Shown here piece after piece: positions 35,201 to 46,741 of a DNA stretch of 64,000 nt (position 1 is the first letter of the stretch; each line of letters opens with the position of its first letter). The notes below the pieces were generated by a model that was not told where the DNA came from, made no database searches, and worked only from the letters and a program-made list of their open reading frames with translations. The position numbers and the translations under genes are program-made. Source of the stretch: Phlegmacium glaucopus (taxonomy: Eukaryota > Basidiomycota > Agaricomycetes > Agaricales > Cortinariaceae); contig MU130036.1 in NCBI GenBank assembly GCA_015039465.1, positions 89,905 through 153,904 of the forward strand, given 5' to 3'.

Positions 35201-38030
35201 CACATACCATCTTCAAGGAAGGTTGAATGAAGCAGAGCAACTAGAAGTTCAAGTCATGGACATGAGGAAGAAGCTACTTGGTCCAGAACATCCAGACACC
35301 CTGAGGAGCATGGCAGATCTAGCAGGCACAAACTGTGTTCAAGGAAGGTGGAATGAAGCAGAGCAGCTAGAAGTTCAAGTCATGGACATGAGGAAGAAGC
35401 TACTCGGTCCAGAACATCCAGACACCCTCAGGAGCATGGCAGATCTAGCAGCCACATATCGTGATCAAGGAAGGTGGAATGAAGCAGAGCAGTTAGCAGT
35501 TCAAGTCATAGATATGAGCAAGAAGCTACTTGGTCCAGAACATCCAGACACCCTCGGGGGCATGGCAAATCTAGCACGCACATACTATCAACAAGGAAGG
35601 TGGAATGAAGCAGAGCAGCTAGAAGTTCAAGTCATGGACATGAAGAAGAAGCTACTTGGTCCAGAACATCCAGATACCCTCCTGAGCATGGAAAATCTAG
35701 CACTCACATACCATCTTCAAGGAAGGTTGAATGAAGCAGAGCAACTAGAAGTTCAAGTCATGGACATGAGGAAGAAGCTACTTGGTCCAGAACATCCAGA
35801 CACCCTCCGGAGCATGGAAAGGCTAACACTAATACACCATCATCAAGGAAGATGGAATGAAGCAGAGCAGCTAGAAGTCATGGACCTCAGCAAGACACTA
35901 CATGGTCCAGAACATCGACACACCCTCAGGATCATGGCAAATCTAGCATGCACATACCGTGATCAAGGAAGGTGGAATGAAGCAGAGCAGCTAGAAGTTC
36001 AAGTCATGAACACAAGGAAGAAGCTATATGGTCCAGAACATCCAAACATCCTCCTGAGCATGCACAGTCTAGCATGCACATACCGTAAACAAGGAAGGTG
36101 GAATGAAGCAGAGCAGCTAGAAGTTCAAGTCATGGACATGAGGAAGAGGCTACATGGTCCAGAACATCCAGACACCCTCAGGAGCATGGAAGATCTAGCA
36201 TGCACTTACCGTGATCAAGGAAGGTGGAATGAAGCACAGCAGCTAGATGTTCAAGTCATGGACACAAGGAAGAAGCTATATGGTCCAGAGCATCTACACA
36301 TCCTCCTGAGCATGGCAAATCTAGCACACAGATACTGTGATCAAGGAAGGTGGAATGAAGCAGAGCAGCTACAAGTTCAAGTCATGGACATGAGGAAGAA
36401 GCTACTTGGTCCAGAACATCTACACACCCTCTGGAGCATGGCAAATCTAGCATGCACATACCGTGATCAAGGAAGGTGGAATGAAGCAGAGCAGCTAGAA
36501 GTTCAAGTCATGGACACAAGGAAGAAGCTATATGGTCCAGAACATCCAGACATCCTCCTGAGCATGGAAAATCTAGCATGCACATACCATAAACAAGGAA
36601 GGTGGAATGAAGCAGAGCAGCTAGAAGTTCAAGTCATGGACATGAGGAAGAGGCTACATGGTCCAGAACATCAACACACCCTCAGGATCATGGCAAATCT
36701 AGCATGCACATACCGTGATCAAGGAAGGTGGAATGAAGCAGAGCAGCTAGAAGTTCAAGTCATGAACACAAGGAAGAAGCTATATGGTCCAGAACATCCA
36801 GACATCCTCCTGAGCATGGAAAATATAGCATGCACATACCATAAACAAGGAAGGTGGAATGATGCAGAGCAGCTAGAAGTTAAAGTCATGGACCTGAGGA
36901 AGAGGCTACATAGTCCAGAACATCCAGACACCCTCAGGAGCATGGCAAATCTAGCATGCACATACCGTGATCAAGGAAGGTGGAATGAAGCAGAGCAGCT
37001 AGAAGTTCAAGTCATGAACACAAGGAAGAAGCTATATGGTCCAGAACATCCAGACACCCTCCTGAGCATGGAATATATAGCATGCACATACCGTAAAAAA
37101 GGAAGGTGGAATGAAGCAGAGCAGCTAGAAGTTCAAGTCATGGACCCAAGGAAGAGGCTACATGGTCCAGAACATCCAGACACCCTCAGGAGCATGGCAA
37201 ATCTAGCATGCACATACCGTGATCAAGGAAGGTGGAATGAAGCAGAGCATCTAGAAGTTCAAGTCATGGACATGAGGACAAAGCTACTTGGTCCAGAACA
37301 TCCAGACACCCTCAGGAGCATGGAAAATCTAGGATGCATATACCATGATAAAGGAAGGTGGAATGAAGCAGAGCAGCTAGAAGTTCAAGTCATGGACCTG
37401 AGGAAGAAGCTACTTGGTCCAGAACATCCAGACACCCTCATAAGCATAGCAAATTTAGCATGCACATACCATGAGCAAGGAAGGGTGAATGAAGCAGAAC
37501 ATCTAAAGGTTCAAGTCATGGATATGAGGAAAACACTACTTGGTGAAGAACATCCAACCACCCTCCTGAGCATGGAAAGTCTAGCACATACATATCATAA
37601 TCAAAACAAATGGTGTGAGGCAGAGGAACTGAAGCTTGAAGTCATGAATATAAGGAAGAGAATAGGTAAAGTTACAGAGGGTGGAATATAGTGCCAATCA
37701 ATGTATTGTGCATGAATAAACCATACATAAGTAACCAGAAATCCAATTGTAACAGTATTATTATTTTGTACTTCCACATGTTCCAGAACCAAAAAACTAA
37801 ATTCTAACTTTTTGCAGAGAATCTATGAAATGTTGCAGTTTTAAACTGATTATAGGTATAGTATTTCTATATGAATTATGGTGTATTTACACTGGGTCAG
37901 ATATACATTTAAATCATATGAATTACTTCAAAGATAAAATATTCCCAAATTTATTATCATAAGTCATCAGCAAACATATTGACTATATCTCTTACCTGTA
38001 AATATGCAAACATTCAAACTTGACTTGTGT
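32297..38030. repeat. right arm of the inverted duplication
   Basis: Reverse-complement match to 15,953-20,965. The flanks 32,297-33,125 correspond to 20,087-20,965 and 37,692-38,030 to 15,953-16,260. It carries the intact NLR-like gene. Confidence 0.88.
33126..37691 (+). CDS. NLR-like protein: NB-ARC domain plus 20 tandem TPR repeats
   Basis: Five exons: 33126-33332, 33402-33461, 33524-33589, 33644-33879, 33932-37691. The sum is 4329 nt, giving 1442 aa. The N-terminus is disordered and Ser/Thr-rich. Exon 3 encodes F-F-P-N-A-Q-N-I-L-I-A-G-G-T-F, a short Gly/Asn motif. The NB-ARC has P-loop G-M-G-G-I-G-K-T (170-177), Walker B W-L-I-V-F-D-N-A-D-D (241-250), I-L-I-T-S-R-N-R (RNBS-B-like) and a GLPL-like G-C-I-P-L-A-V. 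A winged-helix-like part ends in I-H-P-L-V-H-C-W. From about residue 580 there are 20 kinesin-light-chain-type TPR units of 42 aa (consensus G-R-W-N-E-A-E-Q-L-E-V-Q-V-M-D and G-P-E-H-P-D-T-L), nearly identical to one another. Fungal relatives include vegetative-incompatibility receptors, so a role in non-self recognition is plausible but inferred. Confidence 0.9.
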
Positions 38031-38084
38031 TAAGCTTGGAAAATATGGCAAGAGTAATGGAAAGAGTAATGGATTGGAACTATG

Positions 38085-38335
38085 GAACAGATAGGACTTT
38101 AGCCTCAGCATATGTGCTGTGCTACCCTATGCCTTTGTGTCCTGATTTTTTGGAGTTGGTACAGAACAGAGTAGAACCAGAAGCTGCAAGGACTTAGAGG
38201 AAGATCAAGAGGGGGAAGCTAAGTTGATATTCAAAACTAAGGAAAAACACACAGGACTGAGTACTTAAATATTGTAAAAGAATAACATCAAAATATAAAG
38301 GATAAAAATATAGTGCTGTGCTCTGCTCCTGGAAA
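38085..38335. repeat. direct repeat, copy 1
   Basis: Diverged direct copy of 39,710-39,985. Shared blocks include CCTCAGCATRTGTGCTGTGCTA, GAAGCTAAGTTGATATTCAAAACT and GCATTCTTGGGTGAATAATC-like ends. It could be an LTR or MITE end; no coding content. Confidence 0.6.
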
Positions 38336-38441
38336 GTCCTACATTCTTGGGTGAATAATCCAGCTATGGGTTGCTGACCGATAGTGGGAAAGTACTGACA
38401 GAGATAAGATAAGATAAGATGTTGATATGGATGATGCAAGA

Positions 38442-38640
38442 CTTTACACTCCCCCACCAGTCCAATCAGAATCCAAGTAGTCTGAGTAAAAAATCAAAAG
38501 TCTGAGTTCAGTCTGAGTCAGTTCAGTCTGAGTTCAGTCCAAGCTGAGTCTGAGCTGAGCTGACAGATTTTTACTTGGACTTGGACTCAACTCAGACTCA
38601 GCTTGGACTCAGCTTGGACTGAACTCAGACCCAGATCAGG
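38442..38640. mobile_element. terminus of a CTTTACAC-type element with CTGAGTTCAG repeats
   Basis: CTTTACACTCCCCCAC at 38,442-38,457 matches the ends of the 7.7-9.5 kb element. It is followed by dense GTCTGAGTTCAG units, then their reverse complements (CTCAGACTCAGCTTGGACT), giving a subterminal palindromic repeat zone of a different sequence. The opposite terminus is not in the window. Confidence 0.55.
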
Positions 38641-39194
38641 ATAGTAGTGGTGGTGGTGGTGGAAAAAGAGGGGTAACAATAGGTGGAGGGAAAGAGAGTG
38701 GTGGTGGAGAGTGAGGGAAGAGGACAAACATGGGTAGAAACATGGGACAAACATGCATGAGAGATGCTGAGATGCTGAAAATAATACATTAAAAATGATT
38801 TTTATTATACATTACAGAGGTCTTTGCTGTAATCCACCAGATCTGATCAGAATTGGTCAGAATTTTTACAATAGTAGCTACCACATGATATCATATTCTA
38901 GGGCAATTGCCACGGACCTGTTGTGTTAATTGCCAAGGATTTAAGAAAGGCAAATATTTCACTATTTCATTTATTTCCTTTCATTACTTTCATAACCCTC
39001 TGCTCTTTTATTTCTTTCATAACCTCCTCTATTTCATTTCTTTCATAGCCCTCCACTCTCATTACTTCATAATATCCCATATATCAAGGATATAAGTTAG
39101 GAACAAATAAAGGTACACATTCATTAAATGGCTCTATATTGAGTAATACCCTACATAAACTTCGAATTATGGCCTCTCAGAGAAATTCAGTTAG
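38641..39194. other. no gene; GGT microsatellite and TTCATT-rich tract
   Basis: A short GGT run lies at about 38,645. 38,950-39,080 is a degenerate TTTCATTTCTTTCATAACC repeat. No supported coding sequence. Confidence 0.5.
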
Positions 39195-39535
39195 GGTTCT
39201 CTGAACGAGCCCAAGAACGTTAAATTCTGTTAGGATTTGGATTTTCTACAGTAATACTAGTAAAATGCCTTATTTTAGCGAATATTTTAGACTATTTTAC
39301 AGATCTATTTATTTCTCAGCCAGTTTTTATTGGATTTTTATGATCTTGGGCTTGTTGGAAAGGGGTAAAATAGGGCTACCCTTTTTTTGGTTTAAATTTG
39401 TCTGAACCTCAAAAGACTGGTTAATTGAGACCGGTCTTTTTCCAGTCTTTGATTCTCAAAAATCAAAAGACTGGACCACTGGTCCGGTCTGGTTATGGTC
39501 TTCTTCCAGTCTCATAACCAGACCTTCAAACACTA
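39195..39535. mobile_element. truncated copy of the 13.1-kb MITE family, reversed
   Basis: Reverse-complement similarity to 13,125-13,430 (e.g. GATTTTCTACAGTAATACTAGTAAAATGCC-like core and the terminus TTCAAACACTA at 39,525-39,535). The other terminus is missing, so it is a fragment. Confidence 0.75.
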
Positions 39536-39709
39536 CTGAGGAGCACCAGATGGAAGTTATGGAACCCAAGCTATTTGCTCCAAGAGTGCACATTTAGGAG
39601 CTGGTAAGAAATGCAAGCTGATCACATGGTGAGGGGTTGTTAAGCACAGAATCAGATCAGAGTAACTCCAGACGAAGTAACAGAGTACCAGAGTTGTATT
39701 GGAGACAGT

Positions 39710-39985
39710 AACAGAATAGGACTGTAGCCTCAGCATGTGTGCTGTGCTATCCAGCTCCTTCTGGTCCTAATTTTGGAGTGGAGAGGAAATAAGGGAAACC
39801 AGAGAGTGTAGTAACTTAGAGGATGAGTAAGGAGGAGAAGCTAAGTTGATATTCAAAACTGGGGAACAAACATACAGAACTGAGTGCTTAAATAATATAA
39901 GAGAATAACATCAAAATGTAGCAGGGTAAAAATAATAGTACTGTGCTCTGCTCCCAAAAGTCCTGCATTCTTGGGTGAATAATCT
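39710..39985. repeat. direct repeat, copy 2
   Basis: Partner of 38,085-38,335. Its end GTGAATAATC at 39,985 abuts the Helitron helicase remnant directly at the Walker A region, marking an insertion or deletion junction. Confidence 0.6.
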
Positions 39986-42644
39986 GGGATTTGGAGGCTG
40001 TGGGAAAGCTTATCTGTACCAAGCGCTATGCCATGCCATACGAGCACAACAAATCATCATTCTTTGTGTTGCATCAACAGGACTTGCATGCTTACTGTTG
40101 CCAGGAGGCCAGACAGGACATTCAATGTTCAAGATCCCAATTGATAGCCTTGACAGTGATTCAATATGCACCATACCAAAACAAAGCCTTCAAGCAGATT
40201 TGTTAAGGATGGCTCGAGGTGTCATCTATGATGAATGCCTCATGACTCACCGCCATTGTTTTGAAGCACTTGACCACACTTTCCAAGATCTTTGGAATAA
40301 TCATAAACCTTTCCGTGGCCTTGTGATGATTTTTGGAGGAGATTTTCAACAAATACTACCTGTCATCCCAAAGGGGTCTCGAGCTGATATTGTGGATGCA
40401 TGTCTTTGAAAATCATACCTGCGGAATCACATGCACATTTTAAAATTGCAACACAACATGCGACTGGAACATTCACCTGAAGATATCAATTTCTCCCAAT
40501 GGCTCTTGGATGTCAGTCATGGTCAAAACATTGATGATAATGGTAACATCGACATTCCCACTTCCATTGTGATCTTTGATGAAGACAAGCTGATTAATAA
40601 AGTGTACGGAGACATAGAAATGACCACACTCACTTCTTCTCCCGTGACATACTTCCTTGACCACGCAATCCTTGCACCTCAAAATGTGGACGTTCGAGAA
40701 ACAAACAAAAAGATCCTGAAGAAATTCAATGGTCTGGAGATAATTTGCTATAGTGCTGATAGTCTCAAAAATGAAGGAGAAGGCATTCCCAACAACATCC
40801 CCGAAGATTTCTTATGCACCCTTGAGCCATCACCATTACCATCCTCTGAATTGAAGCTCAAGATAGGATGTCCTTTGATGTTGCTACACAATTTATATCC
40901 TGGCAAAGGGCTATGTAATAGCACACGAATGATCCTTCTTCAAGCATATCCTTGAATTTTAGAAGTGATGATCATTGGGAATGAACATCATGGTGATGTC
41001 GTGCACCAATACTGACTGGTAGCGTGAGAACAAAGCTTAAAAGTTGCCATCATGAAAATAAGCGGACTTTGAATTCACTTACCTATTTTGGAAGCAGCCC
41101 TGAATCGCGTTCCTGGTCGACAAATCATTTGTTCAACAATAACATCCTCATCGCTCATCATATCCTCAATGTCTTCCACTATGTTGTCTATCATTTACAC
41201 TATCGACATGCTCCTTAACATCTACCATCCATTTGTCCCTTGGCTAGTGATACAACAAAGCGATCAATCTACTATTCACATCGGTCATCGGCTCGCATTT
41301 GATCGTATCTTTGGTCCATCATTTCAAGAACGGCCTGTTTATGGACGCATCAGCCACATCTCCCATTATGTCAAAGGCTTTGTCATTGTTGTTGTGGCTA
41401 TGGACCCACAAGTCTTCACTTCAGCTATCTATCTTGCCATACCTCGCTCCTGGATCTCACTCAGTCCCCTATCCTCACTCATCTACCTCTTATCTTATCA
41501 TTCACTGCCAAAACCATCATTCACGCAGTACCTGAAGCCTTCCCACCCTCTTTATGACAATTTAGGAAGTCCAGGAGGATCACGACTAAGCAGGAATTGC
41601 AGATGAATCAGCAGCAGAGGATTATTCTCGCAGAGTGTCAAGTGTTATCAAGGCTGCACGACATGGGACCATGGGCAAGTAGTGTTTTCTCGGGAACAAG
41701 GCTGCGCCTTTCAAGTGTTGACTCAGGACCTTTCATATTTTGACATGACCACACGGCTATGGAGCTGATATTTTTTGCTATTAGGCTATGCGCACTGCCT
41801 TCTTTTCTTTTCTCTCGCACTTTGACACTTGTACAGAATTTTTTATTGTTCCTTCTTCTTTTTCCCGTTCTTTTCTTCTTGCAGCTGTCCTTTCTTCATT
41901 CCTCTTCTGACAGCGCGTACTCCTTTCCTTTTTTATTTGTTTTACATAGCCTCATCCTTAGGTATAAATACTGCTCTTTTGTACCAGGATAGGTAGTTCA
42001 GTTCAATTCATTCTTACCCCCCACTTTCATTATCTCAGTGGAATTCCAGTGAATTCCTCCCTTAAGTTTGCTTTTCTTGCCCCTTACTGTCAATCTATCC
42101 CCTATCCCTCAACCGCTATAGTCTTACTGAAGACTCTCTCTTGCTCATCCTCATCCTCGTCTTATACCTCATTCATCTTCCAAGACCTTCATCCTCCTCC
42201 TTCTCTTCTCTATTCTTTCCCCTTACCTCTGTGTGTTAAAAGTCAAGGTTATACCTTCCCTAAACGAACAACAGGGAGTCTCTTGACCTAAGGTCTGGTC
42301 CACTGCTCTCTGGTTGGTGTTTATATACAACAACAACAACAATTTATAGCGACAAAGCATTCATCCCAAGAATCACTCTCAAACCTTCATCCCATGAATA
42401 TCCATTTACTCTCAACCATTGTCAATTCCCTGTCCAGTTATCATTCACAATGACCATTAATGAAGCCAAGGGTCAATTGTTGAAATATATAGGGATCCAC
42501 CTGACATCTCCAGTCTTCTGTCACAGCCAACTTTATGTTGCCTTATCAAGAGCAACTTCGATGAAAAATGTTCATATTCTTTTACCACAAGAAAACACAT
42601 CAAAAACTACAAACATCGCTCATCCTGAAGTTTTATTAGATTAA
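39986..42644 (+). pseudogene. Helitron PIF1-type helicase, broken and split by a repeat
   Basis: Only the helicase part of a RepHel protein is present. Readable motifs: Walker A G-F-G-G-C-G-K-A (with Ala where Thr is usual), motif II-like D-E-C-L, motif III F-G-G-D-F-Q-Q-I-L-P-V, motif IV H-N-M-R-L, then after the insertion 41,002-42,348 the C-terminal F-I-P-R-I, I-N-E-A-K-G-Q and V-A-L-S-R-A-T-S. In-frame TGA codons lie at 40,407 and 40,953. The Rep endonuclease domain is absent. Unspliced reading plus stops mean it is inactive. Confidence 0.85.
41002..42348. repeat. 1.4-kb dispersed repeat, copy 2 (possible solo LTR)
   Basis: Same orientation and near-identical to 13,840-15,246, with TATAAATA at 41,963 and the same 172-codon frame (41,088-41,606). 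It interrupts the Helitron helicase between G-N-E-H-H-G-D-V and F-I-P-R-I, so it inserted after the helicase was in place. Confidence 0.65.
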
Positions 42645-44300
42645 CTTTCTTTGTAATTCACACCTAATCACGCGAAAACATTCCACTTTCTCACCCATTT
42701 TCACTAACGTCGTCAACCACCAATTTAACATCACTTGAAGAGTTTCATCAGAACCTTTAATGACAACCCTCATAGATGCGAGTGTATGTAAAAGTCCAAT
42801 AGTACAAAGACAACTTCCATCGCTTCAATGCATTCCTTGAACATTTGTTCTATGTTAAAGACATCATTAATGAACATATACAAATTTCTGATCATATGAA
42901 ACAAGCTTGCAAACCTTGAATATACCTCACTGCAAGACCACATCAACTTCCATACACGCACATTGTCCCACCATTCAATGTCTAAAACAACCTGTTGCAT
43001 GGGTCACAGCCATCATTTTTGTATGATGAAAATAATATAGGTGATCTTATTCATGTGCTGAAGAAAGAGAGGATACATGTTAGTCCAATGCACTTGAGAC
43101 ATCTTGGATTAGAATAGAAATTCACCCAAGACCATGACACAAAGATGTCAATAAATAAGATGACTATCATCGTTCACTGTCCACTGACTCAGAGTAAACG
43201 AACAAAAAAAGTGTTCATCATCACCCCATTGGATGTCCAAAATAACCCATAGCAAATTTGTCATGCACCATTATTCCCTCCCCACCCATCCTTACCAACA
43301 CGGGATGAGAATGATGGTATGCGGGGTACCTATTTTATGAATTTGCAGTCAGTCGAACAACAAAGTAAAATTCTCCAAAAAAAGGGGTACAGACAAGAGA
43401 TCGACTGAATGATCATTGAAATTGAAAGCAATAACCACCCTACCCAATCTACCACCCATATTGTTCATCAATGAAATGAAAGCAACAATAGAATGCAGTT
43501 GTGCAGAGATTTCGTTGGAGAACCTGTAAAAATGGAAGTTTTCCCCAATGATTGCCTGAGCTTGCAGAAAATAAGTGAGTACAAAAGAGTATTGAACAGA
43601 ACTGAGGTAATGGACTTCAAATATCACATCCTTCCAAACGTGGGCTTCATCATGCGAGATGATAAAACCAATACCAACATCACTGAATCAATATTTCTCT
43701 CCACCGGAACATCATCAAATGATCAGCAGAGAGCAACACAAGACTTGATACACATACCATCTGCTGATACATACAACTCGAGGACGCTTGACATCCAATA
43801 GTAACTTGCTCTGTCAAAGTCAGTCCGATGTCTTTCATGTGTTTTTGATTACGATAGAAATTCACCAATGACAGCTTTCACATCTTCTCATTCCTCCTGC
43901 TGAATGAGAGTGTCAGAAATGCGGATGTGTCTGCTCTGTGTTAGAAAGACATCAATGAGAGATGACTATCATCATTAACTGTCAACTGCTTCAAGGTAGA
44001 GTGAAAAGAAATGACCATTGTGTGTTCTTCGCTCATTCCCATAAGCACTCAATATTACACCACTATTGAATGTCATCACAAAATGCTTGGAATTGAAGAA
44101 ACAGACACATCCCTTCAATAACCAAGATATCTCTCACACATTTGCCCTTCCACTCATAATGTATGCATATGCAAACATCAAAGTGAAAGACATGAACAAC
44201 AAAAACACAGGAAAACAATGACATTGTCTAACATACACAAATGACTTCATTCTATCAAAAAGTATGAAACACCACTTATTCCTTCTGAAAATCTTCGAAA
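42645..44300. other. decayed Helitron interior, no intact gene
   Basis: AT-rich sequence with short frames on both strands, lying between the helicase remnant and the OB-fold-like ORF. Nothing recognisable; presumably spacer of the Helitron. Confidence 0.5.
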
Positions 44301-45338
44301 TTGTCAACCATGAACTCCCCAGGTCACATCTCATTATCAGCCATCGCAGTTCTAACATCTCCACAACCAATCAATCCTCAAAAAGGCACAATAAATGTCA
44401 TATTCGACGCTAATTTTTACATCACAGAAGGCTCCCAAACATCCTCTTTCTCACTCTCCTGCGTTATTTTACACCTGAAGATGTGATTGGTTCCATCCAA
44501 ACATTTTCTGACAAACCTTTTCAAAAAGCATTCATTATCGCTAATGTACCTCTTTACCATTCCCTATATCTTCTGCCATTCAAATCACACAAAATCAGGT
44601 ATCTTTGATCACAAAAGACACCATTTCTCCCACTCTAATAACAGAAGATCTCGAAATTACTGATGACTCTTTTATTGGAGATATAATTCAAGTAAGCCAC
44701 ACGAATTTCATCTCAAATCATCTTCCACTCTCACAATCATTGATGGTGAAGTCAATGAAAGGACACACCCATACATCACAGTCAGTGGAATCATCAGTCG
44801 TTTCAATGCAGAAGATTACTCTTTCAAAATGTCTCCCACCCAATACATTGCTTTAGCCCACACCACAATCCCTTTCCTGATTCATGTGTACTTCATGGAA
44901 TCCAAGCGATGGAGCGATGAAAAGAAACCTAAAGTATCAGTCGGCTCCACCATAGCAATTGGTGGGTTCCTGGACAAAATTAGACACAAATGCAACCTCA
45001 AAAGAACTATCTCTGTGTTTGAAATCAAAATCATGAACATTGCTTTTCTCTCCACATGCTCAACCACTCAAATGAGCCCTCATCATCCATATACCTCTGT
45101 TTCTCCATTCCATTCATCATACTATCCATATAATAATACAGGATCTGGACTTCAAACATCGGCTTCTTGAACCTGCTGGAACTATGACAACCCTACAATG
45201 TCCACAAGTCATGTCCTCCATGTCCCAACATCTCCTTCCCCTTCTCAACAAGCGACATCTTCTAAACCACAAGGAAAAAGAAAATGTACCAACAGTGAAG
45301 ACACTCTCCTTGAGAATGATGAAGAAAAACCCTGTTAA
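44301..45338 (+). pseudogene. Helitron-associated OB-fold (RPA-like) protein, frameshifted
   Basis: Protein-like sequence runs in shifting frames: S-P-G-H-I-S-L-S-A-I-A-V, V-I-F-D-A-N-F-Y-I-T-E-G near the start; T-V-S-G-I-I-S-R-F-N and V-G-S-T-I-A-I-G-G-F-L-D in the middle; and a Ser/Pro-rich tail with K-R-K-C, ending at TAA 45,336-45,338. The pattern resembles the single-strand-binding, OB-fold-like proteins found beside helicases in agaricomycete Helitrons. At least three frame changes make it non-functional. The family assignment is from recall of the motif pattern, not from a search. Confidence 0.55.
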
Positions 45339-45415
45339 ATTTATCTCAATACTTTTTGTCTGCTTCTCTATCTGTAAATTATAATATGTCACAAATGCAA
45401 ATCTACTTCAGCAAG

Positions 45416-45444
45416 GGCCCGTGTGCAGCATGGGACCACACTAG
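45416..45444 (+). mobile_element. Helitron 3' terminus (hairpin + CTAG)
   Basis: GGCCCGTG and CATGGGACC can pair as a short stem with one bulge and one G-T wobble. They are followed by ACA and CTAG (45,441-45,444), then T. A subterminal hairpin and a CTRR end followed by host T are the diagnostic 3' features of Helitrons, and the placement downstream of helicase and OB-fold ORFs fits. Confidence 0.65.
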
Positions 45445-46741
45445 TCTGTAATAAAAATATTTATTAAAGTCACCAACAACATATATTCCCAATCAGAAGT
45501 ACATCATTTTTTGGTCTGGCATTGTACATAATCAATAAAATGTCTCATTTACTTTATAACTTCTGGTTTTTTTTAATATCAATATACTCCTATTGCAAGA
45601 ATCCAATTCAAAGTTGTCACTGGTTGGCAAAATGATTTAGTATTATTTTTTCTTTTCATGTTTACTTTTAGTGATGTCATATAACACTAATACTAAAAAT
45701 TTCTGGCCTCAACTTTTAAGATATATTTATTTCTAAGAAATAAGATGAATTTAAGAAAATAAAATTTAAAATGAAAATTTCTTGTCTAATTGGTGATATC
45801 CTAACAAAAGTCTATTTTTAACTGGTTCTTATGGTTCTGATTTTTCTAACTGGTTCTGGTTCTGGTTCTGACAAAATGGGTGCTGAACTGAACTGGCTTC
45901 AGCATCCCTAACCTGCAGGTAACCTGTGTGGATCCAGACCTTTGTCCAGCCTTAGTAAAGCACACATGTACACTATCTTTGGTACCTTTTTTGTACTGTT
46001 TACTATCCTGAATAATTCCTTTCTTTACTGTATTATAGTTGCATGGCTATTAGTTAAATTAAGGTCAGCTTGCATTTGTATTTGGTAGCTTGATGGAGTC
46101 TCAATATATAAATATGTAGGCATGGCAGATATGTGGCCATGTAGGCAAGAAATTTACATTCAGAACAATTTCCCTCTTCCAGCAGACTAGTAAAATTTGA
46201 TTTAATTGTAAATTAAAATTTTGGGAGCATAAAAATTTAAACTGAAGTAATGGGAGCAAAATGTTCCAGTTGGCAAAGGCACCTTTCATATATTTTAAGA
46301 CATAGAATTAGTATAAACATAAATTTTCATAAATTCACACTGAGAGCCCACTCAATTCTTATTTGAGCTTACAATGGGTAAAATATTGGTCAACAGTGCT
46401 ATATTCGAGCTTTGCTGGGCAGATAACAAACCCAGCACAACCAACAGTAAACCATTGGCATGTAACCAATGGTAAGCCACGGAGACACCAGGCCGAGTTT
46501 CGGGCCAAGGGTTCGCATTAAGCATAAACTTTCTTCACCCTTGCTCTAAAGGGGGTTAATGTTGTAGCAAGAGCGAGATGTGAAAATTATAAAATCAATA
46601 AATATATATTGAGAGCAATAGATTGTCGTGAGGCTTTAAGGTAGAAAAAAGTGAAGAAGAGAATATTGGCGAGGACAAGAGCCTGTCGCCGAGTATTTGT
46701 TAGATAAGGCACATTAACATTAAAGCAGAAAAGTCCTGGGT
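45445..46741. other. AT-rich intergenic, no gene seen
   Basis: Low-complexity and AT-rich sequence. Scattered short frames lack coding character. It forms the 3' flank of the MAPKK gene. Confidence 0.5.
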
